From an uncultured Bacteroides sp. (GTDB lineage: Bacteria > Bacteroidota > Bacteroidia > Bacteroidales > Bacteroidaceae): a stretch of DNA of 16,561 bases. A program made the translations under genes and the position numbers. The notes under the pieces are model-generated. The model was not told the DNA's origin. It saw nothing but the letters and a program-made list of their open reading frames with translations, and made no database searches. Location of the stretch: positions 1 through 16,561 of the forward strand of contig NZ_CAJLKP010000102.1 of the NCBI RefSeq assembly GCF_905207245.1. Reading direction: 5' to 3'. Below, piece by piece: positions 6,506-13,467 of this stretch. Every line of letters starts with the position of its first letter. The first letter of the stretch is position 1.

Positions 6506-6541
6506 AACCCCTGTAAACACGTTTTGAATCTATTCATTTTT

Positions 6542-6549
6542 TACATTTG
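6542..6549 (+). promoter_or_regulatory. Candidate -7 element of the NVEALA/lipoprotein cluster
   Basis: TACATTTG matches TAnnTTTG, with a predicted start about 30 nt before the peptide gene at 6588. The nearest TTTTG (6522-6526) is only 15 nt away, shorter than the usual 19-21, which would fit a promoter needing an activator. Confidence 0.55.
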
Positions 6550-6587
6550 TCAGCGTAATAATCATTGATGGAAAATATAATAGTTAA

Positions 6588-6827
6588 ATGAAAAACAATA
6601 TGAAAAAGATTCTGGTATTTATGGGAGTTGTGGCTATTGCAATGGGTGGGTATGTTTATAGTAAACAGTCATCTGTAAAAATGTCCTCTCTGCTATTAGA
6701 GAATATTGAAGCTTTAGCAGATACTGAAAATACTAATATTATTTGTTTTGGAACGGGTTCGGTTGATTGTCCATTTAATCACGATAAAGTCTATTCTTAT
6801 GCCACTCCGTATCGCTTATATTATTAG
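6588..6827 (+). CDS. NVEALA-family secreted peptide 1 (NIEALA variant)
   Basis: A 79-aa peptide. The N-terminus has basic residues (KNNMKK), a hydrophobic stretch ILVFMGVVAIAMGGYVY, a linker KQSSVKMSSLLL and the motif ENIEALA, closely matching the NVEALA family leader of Bacteroides small secreted proteins. The remaining 35 residues begin DTENTNIICFGTG, contain two cysteines and end PYRLYY. Unlike peptides 2 and 3 there is no GG after EALA. Translation could start at 6588 or at the second ATG (6600). It is the first gene after the -7 box at 6542 and overlaps the next lipoprotein gene by 29 bp. Export is likely; the role is unknown. Confidence 0.8.
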   Translation: MKNNMKKILVFMGVVAIAMGGYVYSKQSSVKMSSLLLENIEALADTENTNIICFGTGSVDCPFNHDKVYSYATPYRLYY

Positions 6828-7869
6828 TCTTGCATATATCTTTCTTTTCATTTCCTGTACTTCAAAGTCAGTTGTTTCCGGTAAAGAGTACTATACTGAT
6901 TTTTCACAGGAACAAGAGTTGAAAGCGAAAACAATACTATTGGATACAGCTTTATTCCGCTATCCTTTCCGGTTACATAGTGGAGATGGTAAAGTCGTGG
7001 TACTTGATTTACATGGAACAGATTATTTCTTTCATGCATTCAGTTATCCTGATTTTCATTATCTGTCTTCTTTTGGGAAGCGTGGTGATGCACCGCAGGA
7101 TATGCTTTCTGCCGAAAATTTCCGATGGAATGGGGCTTTTTTGTGGACATTGGATGCTAATAAGTCAGAATTAACAAGGTTTGAGTTTGCTTTATCCGGC
7201 GATTCACTGCTTCGTAAGGAAGCGGTGAATCTGGATAAAGATATTCTCAGGGCATTGGATTTTGTGATGTGTGAGGACTCTACCTTTATCATTCCCGATT
7301 ATTCGGGTGACAGCCGTTTTTGTAGGGTAGATAGAAATGGAAGATTGCTGCACAAATTCGGTACTATTCCTTCTGCCAATGAAGATGCTTTGCAGAATGT
7401 CCGTCCAGCTTTGGCACAGGCGTGGCGTAGTTTTATAGATTATAATCCGCAGAATGGAGTACTTGCAGCTGTTACTCAGTTAGGTGAAGTGCTTGAAATC
7501 TATAATTTCAAAGACAGTACACATGTTGTGTGTGCTGGTCCGCATGGTGAGCCGGAATTTCAGGTATCCGAAGGTTATGGTATCCCAATAGGCATTATGG
7601 GGTTTAGTGATGTGCAGGTAACGGATAAAGCTATTTATGCAGTTTTTCAAGGGCGTTCATTCAAAGAAATAGCACGGAGTGCGCAGAATGGTGTTAGCCA
7701 CTTGGATGGTGGGCAATATATCTATGTGTTTAGTTTGACGGGTGAACCGTTAAAGAAATATGTATTGGACCATTATATTTGTGGCATATCGGTAGATGAG
7801 CAACGTGGGGTGATTTATACTACGGATGTGAATAAGGATGAACCTATATTGGAGTTTGATATAAGCTGA
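6799..7869 (+). CDS. Six-bladed beta-propeller lipoprotein A (BF3164-like)
   Basis: A 356-aa lipoprotein with signal peptide residues 1-19 and lipobox LFISC, Cys20. The body has WD/TolB-like beta repeats and the family signature GKRGDAPQDM (93-102), the local form of GxxGxGPxEF found in six paralogs of this locus. It resembles BF3164-like/TolB-like six-bladed propeller lipoproteins of Bacteroides, whose ligands are unknown. The closing strand PLKKYVLDHYICGI...ILEFDIS is shared in outline with the others. The start was moved from an upstream in-frame ATG (6748) to 6799 because only there does the signal peptide begin at the N-terminus. The start codon lies inside peptide gene 1, suggesting translational coupling. 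Confidence 0.82.
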   Translation: MPLRIAYIISLAYIFLFISCTSKSVVSGKEYYTDFSQEQELKAKTILLDTALFRYPFRLHSGDGKVVVLDLHGTDYFFHAFSYPDFHYLSSFGKRGDAPQDMLSAENFRWNGAFLWTLDANKSELTRFEFALSGDSLLRKEAVNLDKDILRALDFVMCEDSTFIIPDYSGDSRFCRVDRNGRLLHKFGTIPSANEDALQNVRPALAQAWRSFIDYNPQNGVLAAVTQLGEVLEIYNFKDSTHVVCAGPHGEPEFQVSEGYGIPIGIMGFSDVQVTDKAIYAVFQGRSFKEIARSAQNGVSHLDGGQYIYVFSLTGEPLKKYVLDHYICGISVDEQRGVIYTTDVNKDEPILEFDIS

Positions 7870-7955
7870 TCTTGAGATATAAGATAGTTAAAAAGAACAG
7901 GCGGTGTACGTTTTGTTGGTGTATTGTATCTTTAATAATTTTAATTGATAGAGTA

Positions 7956-8936
7956 ATGAAGCGTATTTATATACTTTTAGCGTCTCTCTTCATTCTTTTT
8001 TTTCTATTGGAGGGATGTACGTATAGTGGAAAACTGTCGGGAAAATTCCCTCCACTAAAAGAGTTGAAGGCAGATAGTATTTCTATTTCTCCGATTTTAT
8101 TATCTGTGACTCGATTATTTGTTACAGATAATATGTTGGTGGCTTATCAACAGAGAAGTGATACTATGTTCTCTTTTTGGAAATTGCCTGAATGTCGTTA
8201 CTTGTTTAGGGCTGGTAGTAGGGGGGAAGGACCTGATGATTTCTTGATGCTTGATAGGACATTTCAAGAAATGTCGGATGGTTTTAAAGCATTTGAAATA
8301 GCTTCGAATAAAGTGAAAGAAGTAGCCGTAGATTCAGTAGGTACTTTTAAAGTGGTCTCTGCCAAACAACTGGAAGTAGAACAAAGAGAATTGAATCGTT
8401 TCCTTTTTTTAAAGAATGATAGTTATTGCTTTATTTCTGATAAGGAAGAGTATGAGTATGCTTTGCTTGACAAAGATGGAACAGTACAATATTTTGGTGA
8501 TTATCCGAAAGGTTTGTTAGAGAAAAAAGAAGAGGAATTGAACCGTTTTGTCTATAATAAGTTGACGGTTGCCAATCCTCAGGGTGATAAATTTGCTGCA
8601 TTTTATGCTTATATAAAACTTTGTAGAATCTATAATTCTAAAGGAGAACTTTTGAAAGAGACCATGCTTGAATCGTCACAAAAGGATATATCAGAAGAAA
8701 AAACTATATATTATTCCTCTTATCCTTATGCGGATGAGAATTATATCTATGTTTTAACAGATAAAGAAGAAGGGAAGGTCTTAGAAATTTGGGATTGGGA
8801 AGGTATTCCAAGGGCTCATTATTTACTGGATAAGCCTGTAAATTGTCTGGCAAGATCTTCTACAGATGGTAGATTATATGCTGTATGTCAAGATAGGGAA
8901 GATGTTGTATACATCTATAGTATTCCTTGGAAATAA
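7956..8936 (+). CDS. Six-bladed beta-propeller lipoprotein B
   Basis: A 326-aa lipoprotein with hydrophobic signal MKRIYILLASLFILFF and lipobox LLEGC, Cys21. The propeller signature is GSRGEGPDDF (87-96), preceded by FWKLPECRYLF, which parallels the YSYPxxxxL segment of the neighbours. The last blade carries GIPRAHYLLDKPVNCLA. The start at 7956 is chosen over an in-frame upstream start at 7872 because the signal peptide begins here. The 86-bp gap after lipoprotein A contains no gene. Likely anchored in the inner or outer membrane facing the periplasm, or on the surface. No catalytic motif was seen. Confidence 0.8.
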   Translation: MKRIYILLASLFILFFLLEGCTYSGKLSGKFPPLKELKADSISISPILLSVTRLFVTDNMLVAYQQRSDTMFSFWKLPECRYLFRAGSRGEGPDDFLMLDRTFQEMSDGFKAFEIASNKVKEVAVDSVGTFKVVSAKQLEVEQRELNRFLFLKNDSYCFISDKEEYEYALLDKDGTVQYFGDYPKGLLEKKEEELNRFVYNKLTVANPQGDKFAAFYAYIKLCRIYNSKGELLKETMLESSQKDISEEKTIYYSSYPYADENYIYVLTDKEEGKVLEIWDWEGIPRAHYLLDKPVNCLARSSTDGRLYAVCQDREDVVYIYSIPWK

Positions 8937-8971
8937 ATCAGGAATTGCATGATATATTTAATCCTTCAACA

Positions 8972-9095
8972 GATATTATGGGATTTAGTTGATGTGCAAG
9001 TGAACCATTAAGGAAATATAGTATAAAAACTATATAGAGTGATAACTTATTTAAAGGAGCAGACGGTAAACGACTTGTTGCTGCAATAGAATACC
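8972..9095 (+). pseudogene. Decayed remnant of a propeller lipoprotein gene 3' end
   Basis: ATTATGGGATTTAGTTGATGTGCA (about 8976-8999) matches 7596-7617 of lipoprotein A with an extra T that breaks the frame. It is joined directly to GTGAACCATTAAGGAAATATA, which matches 7742-7760 of the same gene, so about 120 bp are deleted. Further on, 9051-9083 resembles the spacer after lipoprotein A (about 7887-7922): both share a TTAAA...CAGnCGGTnnACG..TTGTTG pattern. No open frame crosses it. Confidence 0.55.
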
Positions 9096-9294
9096 GAATG
9101 CTCCGTAACCCCTAAAATATAGAAGCCTGGCGAAGATACAAATTTTTAATGAAAAACGGAAACTGATTTCTGCTGTTACGATAGTGCAGTATGAAATATG
9201 CTCTAATAAGGTATTTATATCTTAATTTTCGACTGCACATGAAGTGTGCTTGATATAGTTAATTGAATATACTTCCTTTTTAAACAATATAAGA
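9096..9294 (+). other. AT-rich spacer upstream of peptide gene 2
   Basis: With the remnant, the stretch 8937-9294 is 358 bp without an intact gene. I see no full TAnnTTTG promoter; the nearest is TAATTTTC at 9223-9230. A small GCACA/TGTGC hairpin lies at about 9234-9248. TAACCCCT at 9106-9113 also occurs upstream of peptide gene 1 (6505-6512). A promoter is expected but not demonstrated. Confidence 0.4.
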
Positions 9295-9552
9295 ATGAAA
9301 AAGTTTATGAAAATAGCTTTTGTTGCAGCTTTTGCAGCAATTGCAGGTTATGGTATCTATGCTAATCAAAAAGTAGATACTATGTCAAATTTGATGTTAG
9401 CTAATGTTGAAGCATTAGCTGGTGGTGAAAGTGCTGGTTGTCATTATATTAATGGATACAAGGCCTTTACGTCTAATTCTGGCCGTGCATATGATTGTTG
9501 TATGGTTGTAGTTCCTAATGCTCCAGACAAGAAAGCGGGTAATTGTCAATAA
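9295..9552 (+). CDS. NVEALA-family secreted peptide 2, four cysteines
   Basis: An 85-aa peptide with a classic NVEALA leader: basic start (KKFMK), Ala-rich hydrophobic segment IAFVAAFAAIAGYGIYA, then VDTMSNLMLANVEALAGG. After the GG the core of about 43 residues is variable and holds four cysteines (GC, DCC and NCQ at the end), an even number that suggests disulfides. Cleavage could occur at the Sec site near YANQ, at ALA/GG, or both; the sequence does not decide. A 13-bp hairpin separates it from the next lipoprotein gene. The leader is nearly the same as that of broken peptide 3, while the core differs completely. Confidence 0.88.
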   Translation: MKKFMKIAFVAAFAAIAGYGIYANQKVDTMSNLMLANVEALAGGESAGCHYINGYKAFTSNSGRAYDCCMVVVPNAPDKKAGNCQ

Positions 9553-9568
9553 TTAATTGGTTGTATGT

Positions 9569-9604
9569 TAGAGGAATAGATGATATAAGATATCTATTCC
9601 TCTA
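9569..9604 (+). promoter_or_regulatory. Intercistronic hairpin between peptide 2 and lipoprotein C
   Basis: TAGAGGAATAGAT (9569-9581) pairs perfectly with ATCTATTCCTCTA (9592-9604) around a 10-nt loop. No T run follows, so it is probably an mRNA processing or stabilising structure, or a leaky attenuator, and it lies 17 nt before the next start codon. Confidence 0.75.
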
Positions 9605-9621
9605 CTGAAGAAAGGAATTTT

Positions 9622-10614
9622 ATGAAGATAAGTACTTTATATCTATTGTTATTTATTTTTCTTTTTGGTTGCACAACAAAAGGGCAATATATTGGTTTTC
9701 AACAGAAGGAAAGAAATTTTGATACTGTGATTGAATTACAGGTATTGGATTCTATGAAAATAGAAGATGCCTTTTCTTTACAGGGATGGAAGATTAATGC
9801 TAATAATATCAGTTTTATAACCTATAAAGTAACGGATAATTTTTTGTCGGTTTACTCTTATCCGAATTGCCAAAAACTATATGGTTATGGAAAAATAGGG
9901 CAAGGCCCTGATGAGTTTGTAAGTGCATTTAGTGGGGATGCTGTATCAGAGGATGCATTATTGTATGATTTGATGAGTAGAAAACTTGTGCAATTGACGC
10001 TAGGAGAGGATTCATTATGGATTTCTAAAAAGCTTCCTTTATATAATGGTGAAGATGGTGTATGCAAACTTTTTACGTTTATTAGTCAAATAGAAGGCGA
10101 TAAATACTTAATGAAAATAGATGAGTATGAATCCTCATCATGGGAAATAGCTGATTTGGGTAAAAATGAAATATTAGATTCGTACAAGAATCCTATTCGA
10201 AAGGCAGAAGCGTCGTATACTCCTTTTGATTTTATTCAATGCATATATGATTCAACCTTTATTGTTGCTTATAAATATATGGATAGAATAGAGTTATATT
10301 CTATAGTTAATGATAAAATAAAGCCTATGGTTGTTTTGGGTAGTGATAAGGACCAATCTGAACTGGAAAGTTATAATGATTTGCTTCATTATTATGTTGC
10401 TGTTGCTTCTTATGAGGGTTTATTCTATTGTTTAAAGTCGAGAAATGGAGAGAATTTTGGTAATATTGTTGAGGTATATGATTGCCATGGAGAGTGCCGA
10501 GTAAAGTATACATTGGGGAAAATAGTTGATTCTATCAATATTGATACCGAAGGGTGTCTTGTCGGATATGTTTCGGATGTTGATGAGACTATCATTTATA
10601 GATTTAAACAGTAA
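9622..10614 (+). CDS. Six-bladed beta-propeller lipoprotein C
   Basis: A 330-aa lipoprotein with signal MKISTLYLLLFIFLF and lipobox LFGC, Cys17. The propeller signature GKIGQGPDEF is at 90-99 after VYSYPNCQKLYGY. The C-terminal blade contains CHGECRVKYTLGKIVDSINID and ends with IIYRFKQ. It is the only propeller gene in the second cassette and is followed after 14 bp by the thioredoxin-like/DUF1573 lipoprotein, so the two are very likely co-transcribed. The start codon is preceded by AAAGGA at a suitable distance. Ligand unknown; the cassette order suggests the upstream peptide. Confidence 0.82.
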   Translation: MKISTLYLLLFIFLFGCTTKGQYIGFQQKERNFDTVIELQVLDSMKIEDAFSLQGWKINANNISFITYKVTDNFLSVYSYPNCQKLYGYGKIGQGPDEFVSAFSGDAVSEDALLYDLMSRKLVQLTLGEDSLWISKKLPLYNGEDGVCKLFTFISQIEGDKYLMKIDEYESSSWEIADLGKNEILDSYKNPIRKAEASYTPFDFIQCIYDSTFIVAYKYMDRIELYSIVNDKIKPMVVLGSDKDQSELESYNDLLHYYVAVASYEGLFYCLKSRNGENFGNIVEVYDCHGECRVKYTLGKIVDSINIDTEGCLVGYVSDVDETIIYRFKQ

Positions 10615-10628
10615 CTCTTAGTCATATC

Positions 10629-11501
10629 ATGAAACATTTCTATTTATTATTGATATTGTTTTGTTTTTTTTCTTGCAAAGAGAATAAAAAGAATAATATC
10701 ATTCAGTTAATTCAGGAATGGAAAAATAAAGAAATTATTTTCCCAAATCATCTTGTTTTTACTGTTTTGGGAGAAGATACAGTAAACTTTTCATTTTCGA
10801 ATACTCAATATAGGGTTCTATCTTACATGGATTCTATTGGTTGTACAAGCTGTAAATTACAGTTGTCACAATGGAAGAATTTTATTTCAGAAGTTGACAG
10901 TTTAACTGGACCTAAAACAGCATTTGTGTTCTATTTTTCTCCAAAGAATGTGGACGAATTACATTATATAATTCGTCGTGAAGCGTTTAAGTATCCGGTT
11001 TGTTTTGATATGAATGATTCGTTAAATAAATTGAACCATTTTCCTGCTGATATAGATTTTCAGACTTTCTTATTAGACAAGAATAATGAAGTAATTGCCA
11101 TTGGTAATCCCATTCGTAATCCTAAAATAAAGGAACTTTATATGAAAATTCTTTTGGGAAGGGAAACTGTATCGAAAAATGAAAATACTATTTTAGAAAC
11201 AGAAGTGAGCCTTAATAGTACCTCTTTACCCTTGGGGAACTTTAGTTGGGAAAAAGAACAAAAAGTAGTTTTCACATTGAAAAATACTGGTAATAATACA
11301 TTGGTGATTGACGCAGTTGCAACGTCTTGTGGTTGCACGAAGGTAGAATACGATAAAGAGCCTGTACGTCCGGGTGGTTCTGTTGATCTCCATGTGAGTT
11401 ATAAGGCAGAGCATCCTGAGCATTTCAATAAAACAATAACTGTGTATTGCAATGCAAAAGTTTCTCCTTTACTTTTAAAGATAATGGGAAATGCAGAATG
11501 A
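10629..11501 (+). CDS. Thioredoxin-like / DUF1573 lipoprotein (copy 1)
   Basis: A 290-aa lipoprotein with lipobox FFSC, Cys16. The N-terminal half resembles a thioredoxin fold: RVLSYMDSIGCTSCKLQL carries a CxxC pair (C72, C75), followed by FVFYFSP and FQTFLLDKNNEVIAIGNP, which corresponds to the strand pair of TlpA/ResA-like proteins. The usual cis-proline before that strand is not obvious. The C-terminal ~95 residues are a DUF1573 immunoglobulin-like domain with NTGNNTLVIDAVATSCGCTKVEYD (C234, C236) and VRPGGSVDLHVSYKA. It is likely periplasmic or surface-exposed, possibly a disulfide oxidoreductase for cysteine-containing partners; that is inference. Its stop overlaps the next ATG (ATGA at 11498-11501). 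Confidence 0.85.
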   Translation: MKHFYLLLILFCFFSCKENKKNNIIQLIQEWKNKEIIFPNHLVFTVLGEDTVNFSFSNTQYRVLSYMDSIGCTSCKLQLSQWKNFISEVDSLTGPKTAFVFYFSPKNVDELHYIIRREAFKYPVCFDMNDSLNKLNHFPADIDFQTFLLDKNNEVIAIGNPIRNPKIKELYMKILLGRETVSKNENTILETEVSLNSTSLPLGNFSWEKEQKVVFTLKNTGNNTLVIDAVATSCGCTKVEYDKEPVRPGGSVDLHVSYKAEHPEHFNKTITVYCNAKVSPLLLKIMGNAE

Positions 11502-12044
11502 ACATGAAAGATAATTTGTATCTTTTTTTTCTTCTTATGCGTGCATTTGGGAAGCTGTGTTTCTGACAATGAACGTCGTTTGGAAGAAACATTGGTCTTT
11601 GCCGGAGAGAATCGTACGGGGTTAGAAAAGGTATTACTGCATTATCAGGATGATTCATTGAAACTGGAAGCTGCCCGATTCCTTCTTATTCACATGAAAG
11701 ACCGTCATTCTTATCGGGGTGCTGGAATAGACAGCGTGCGGCAGGCTTTGATTGAAACCAGCTGTCAACAGGGTTTTATGGAACGTGGACGGCGGGATAA
11801 ATGGCGCAGCTATTCTTATGCAGGCTCACCAAAGGTGTATGATGCACAGGTGATAAAAGCGGATTATTTGATAGAAAATATAGATTTGGCTTTTGAAGCC
11901 TGGCAACAGCGTGGCTGGGATAAGTATTGTCCGTTTGATGATTTTTGTAATTACTTGCTTCCTGCTGGTTACGGTATCTATGCTAATCAGAAAGTAGATA
12001 CTATGTCGGATTTGATGTTGGCTAATGTTGAGGCATTGGCATAA
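11498..12044 (+). pseudogene. Truncated, frameshifted transglutaminase-like lipoprotein (copy 1) fused to an NVEALA leader
   Basis: The ATG at 11498 overlaps the upstream stop, as in copy 2. Its frame ends at a TGA at 11564. Removing one T from the T8 run at 11523-11530 restores a continuous lipoprotein signal that ends LGSC. From there CVSDNERRLEETLVFAGENR continues open to about 11960 with FDDFCNYLLP, the N-terminal region that precedes the catalytic domain in Bacteroides transglutaminase-like lipoproteins. The family then normally continues with YR and a long catalytic part; here the frame runs instead into AGYGIYANQKVDTMSDLML...NVEALA and stops at 12042. The catalytic domain is entirely missing. 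Most likely a deletion derivative. Confidence 0.75.
11523..11530 (+). repeat. T8 homopolymer in the signal-peptide codons of transglutaminase-like copy 1
   Basis: Eight T lie between TATC and CTTCTTATG. With eight T the reading frame from the ATG is broken; with seven it is open through the lipobox. Copy 2 (from 16333) lacks a run of this length and is in frame. Confidence 0.85.
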
Positions 12045-12166
12045 GGCGGCGAATCTCAAACAACTCGGTATCAGACGATGGGAACATGTTCTATGTGGGT
12101 GGTATTACATATAAATGTACTACCAAATACACCGCTGAAAGATGTCGGCTGGATTGCGCCAAATAA
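11962..12166 (+). pseudogene. Broken NVEALA-family peptide 3 (N-terminus lost, nonsense codon and frameshift)
   Basis: TGCTGGTTACGGTATCTATGCTAATC onward is close at the DNA level to 9343-9420 of peptide gene 2 and encodes GYGIYANQKVDTMSDLMLANVEALA. The codon after EALA is TAA (12042-12044), followed in the same frame by GGC GGC GAA TCT (GGES), as in peptide 2. After about 12056-12090 the plausible core continues in another frame: YVGGITYKCTTKYTAERC...LDCAK with stop TAA at 12164. The original start and hydrophobic segment are replaced by the transglutaminase-like fragment. Together with the TGT at about 12087 the core would have had four cysteines. Confidence 0.7.
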
Positions 12167-12233
12167 TATGGTTAACAAACTTAGATTATACTCGGAATGA
12201 GCTATAAATAGATTGTTGTAAAAGATTGATTTT

Positions 12234-12265
12234 AGGGATGCAATATCCAAAAGATATGCATCCCT
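12234..12265 (+). promoter_or_regulatory. Intercistronic hairpin between broken peptide 3 and lipoprotein D
   Basis: AGGGATGC (12234-12241) pairs with GCATCCCT (12258-12265), continued by ATATC/GATAT (12243-12247 with 12253-12257) around the loop CAAAA, with one bulged A. Only three T follow. It lies 21 nt before the ATG of lipoprotein D, the same place as the hairpin after peptide 2. Confidence 0.72.
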
Positions 12266-12286
12266 TTGGACTTAAAAAATGCAGTT

Positions 12287-13381
12287 ATGAAAAAGAGTTT
12301 ATATTTATTGGCTGGGACAATACTAGTGTTGGCGAGTTGTGTAAATGAGAAGAAAAGCGGAAATGCGGAGTATGTACTTTTATTTGATATTGCGAAAACC
12401 GTAAAGTATCAAAAGGTTTCTTCGCTATCTCCAGAGCATGTTATAAAACTGGCTTTTTCAGATTCGACAATGATTGATAATAATGCATATTTACTTTATG
12501 ATGAAACATATTTTGTCTATTCAAGAGGATCTGCTATTGCCCCGATGCATTTTGATAAGGAAGGTAATTTCCTCAATTATATAGGGCAGGTAGGGATTGG
12601 TCCGGAAGAGTATAATGAAATAGGGGATGTCTGCCTGAATAGACGAGAAAAGACTGTAGAGATTTTATCAGGGGACTTTATCTATGTATATGATTATCAA
12701 GGTAAGTATGTTGATAAATTAGAACATAAACAAACGGCATTCTCATTTGCCGTAGATGAGGAAGGGAATCATTGGCTCTATTTAGGCAATAATTCTGTTA
12801 ATGGTGAGGCAAAAATGGCTAAGATGAATGCCCAATGTCAGAATTTGCAAAAGTTTCTTGAGGAAGAATCAACGCTACTTCCTATGGTAGAAGCAAATTT
12901 TGGCAGAGGTGCTATGCTCACATTTAAAGAAACTCTGAATCATGATATTTATCGAATTGCAGATGGGGAAATAAAAAAGTCCTATTCAATAGATTTTCCT
13001 AATTACCATCTCCCTCATGAATTGCATAAGACAGCTGCAATGGAGGTTGTTCCACTTTTGCAGAAATCGGATTATGCAAGTATTCTTAATTGTTCAGAGA
13101 ATCAGAATTACTTGTTTTTACAGGTATTGTTGAATAAATCGGGGCAGACGGTGCCTGAAATATATTATTGGATTTATCAGGAATCTTCGGGAAAGGATAT
13201 TATATTTAATCTTGATCAATCGGTTCCTTTTGATTCGTATATCTATTATCCTCAATTTTTATCAGAGAATAACAAATTGTACTTTATGGGCTTTCTTTTA
13301 GATAAGGAGACAGAAACTACTAATCCGGAAGAAAATCCGGCTATTGTTATAATTGATGTTGCTGGCTTGGACTTTACTTAA
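12287..13381 (+). CDS. Six-bladed beta-propeller lipoprotein D
   Basis: A 364-aa lipoprotein with signal MKKSLYLLAGTILV and lipobox LASC, Cys18. The signature GQVGIGPEEY is at 100-109, after APMHFDKEGNFLNYI. Later strands include VYDYQGKYVDKL and IYYWIYQESS. It belongs to the broad Bacteroides six-bladed propeller group, but its C-terminal blade (SYIYYPQFLSENNKLYFMGF...VIIDVAGL) differs from lipoproteins A, B, C, E and F, so it may be a separate subfamily nearer to DUF4934-type proteins (uncertain). The start at 12287 is chosen because the signal peptide begins there, not at the in-frame ATG at 12266, which lies inside the hairpin tail. First intact gene of the third cassette. Confidence 0.8.
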   Translation: MKKSLYLLAGTILVLASCVNEKKSGNAEYVLLFDIAKTVKYQKVSSLSPEHVIKLAFSDSTMIDNNAYLLYDETYFVYSRGSAIAPMHFDKEGNFLNYIGQVGIGPEEYNEIGDVCLNRREKTVEILSGDFIYVYDYQGKYVDKLEHKQTAFSFAVDEEGNHWLYLGNNSVNGEAKMAKMNAQCQNLQKFLEEESTLLPMVEANFGRGAMLTFKETLNHDIYRIADGEIKKSYSIDFPNYHLPHELHKTAAMEVVPLLQKSDYASILNCSENQNYLFLQVLLNKSGQTVPEIYYWIYQESSGKDIIFNLDQSVPFDSYIYYPQFLSENNKLYFMGFLLDKETETTNPEENPAIVIIDVAGLDFT

Positions 13382-13467
13382 AAAGTATCAAGATCATTCT
13401 ACTATCATTATTGATGCAAAAGATGATTTTTTTGAATGAAATGAATAATCATAATCCTTTAAATATA

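Noticed and set aside
6505..9113. TAACCCCT shared upstream of peptide genes 1 (6505-6512) and 2 (9106-9113) as a regulator binding site
   Set aside because: An 8-bp match at different distances from the genes (about 75 and 180 nt) with no further similarity is compatible with chance.
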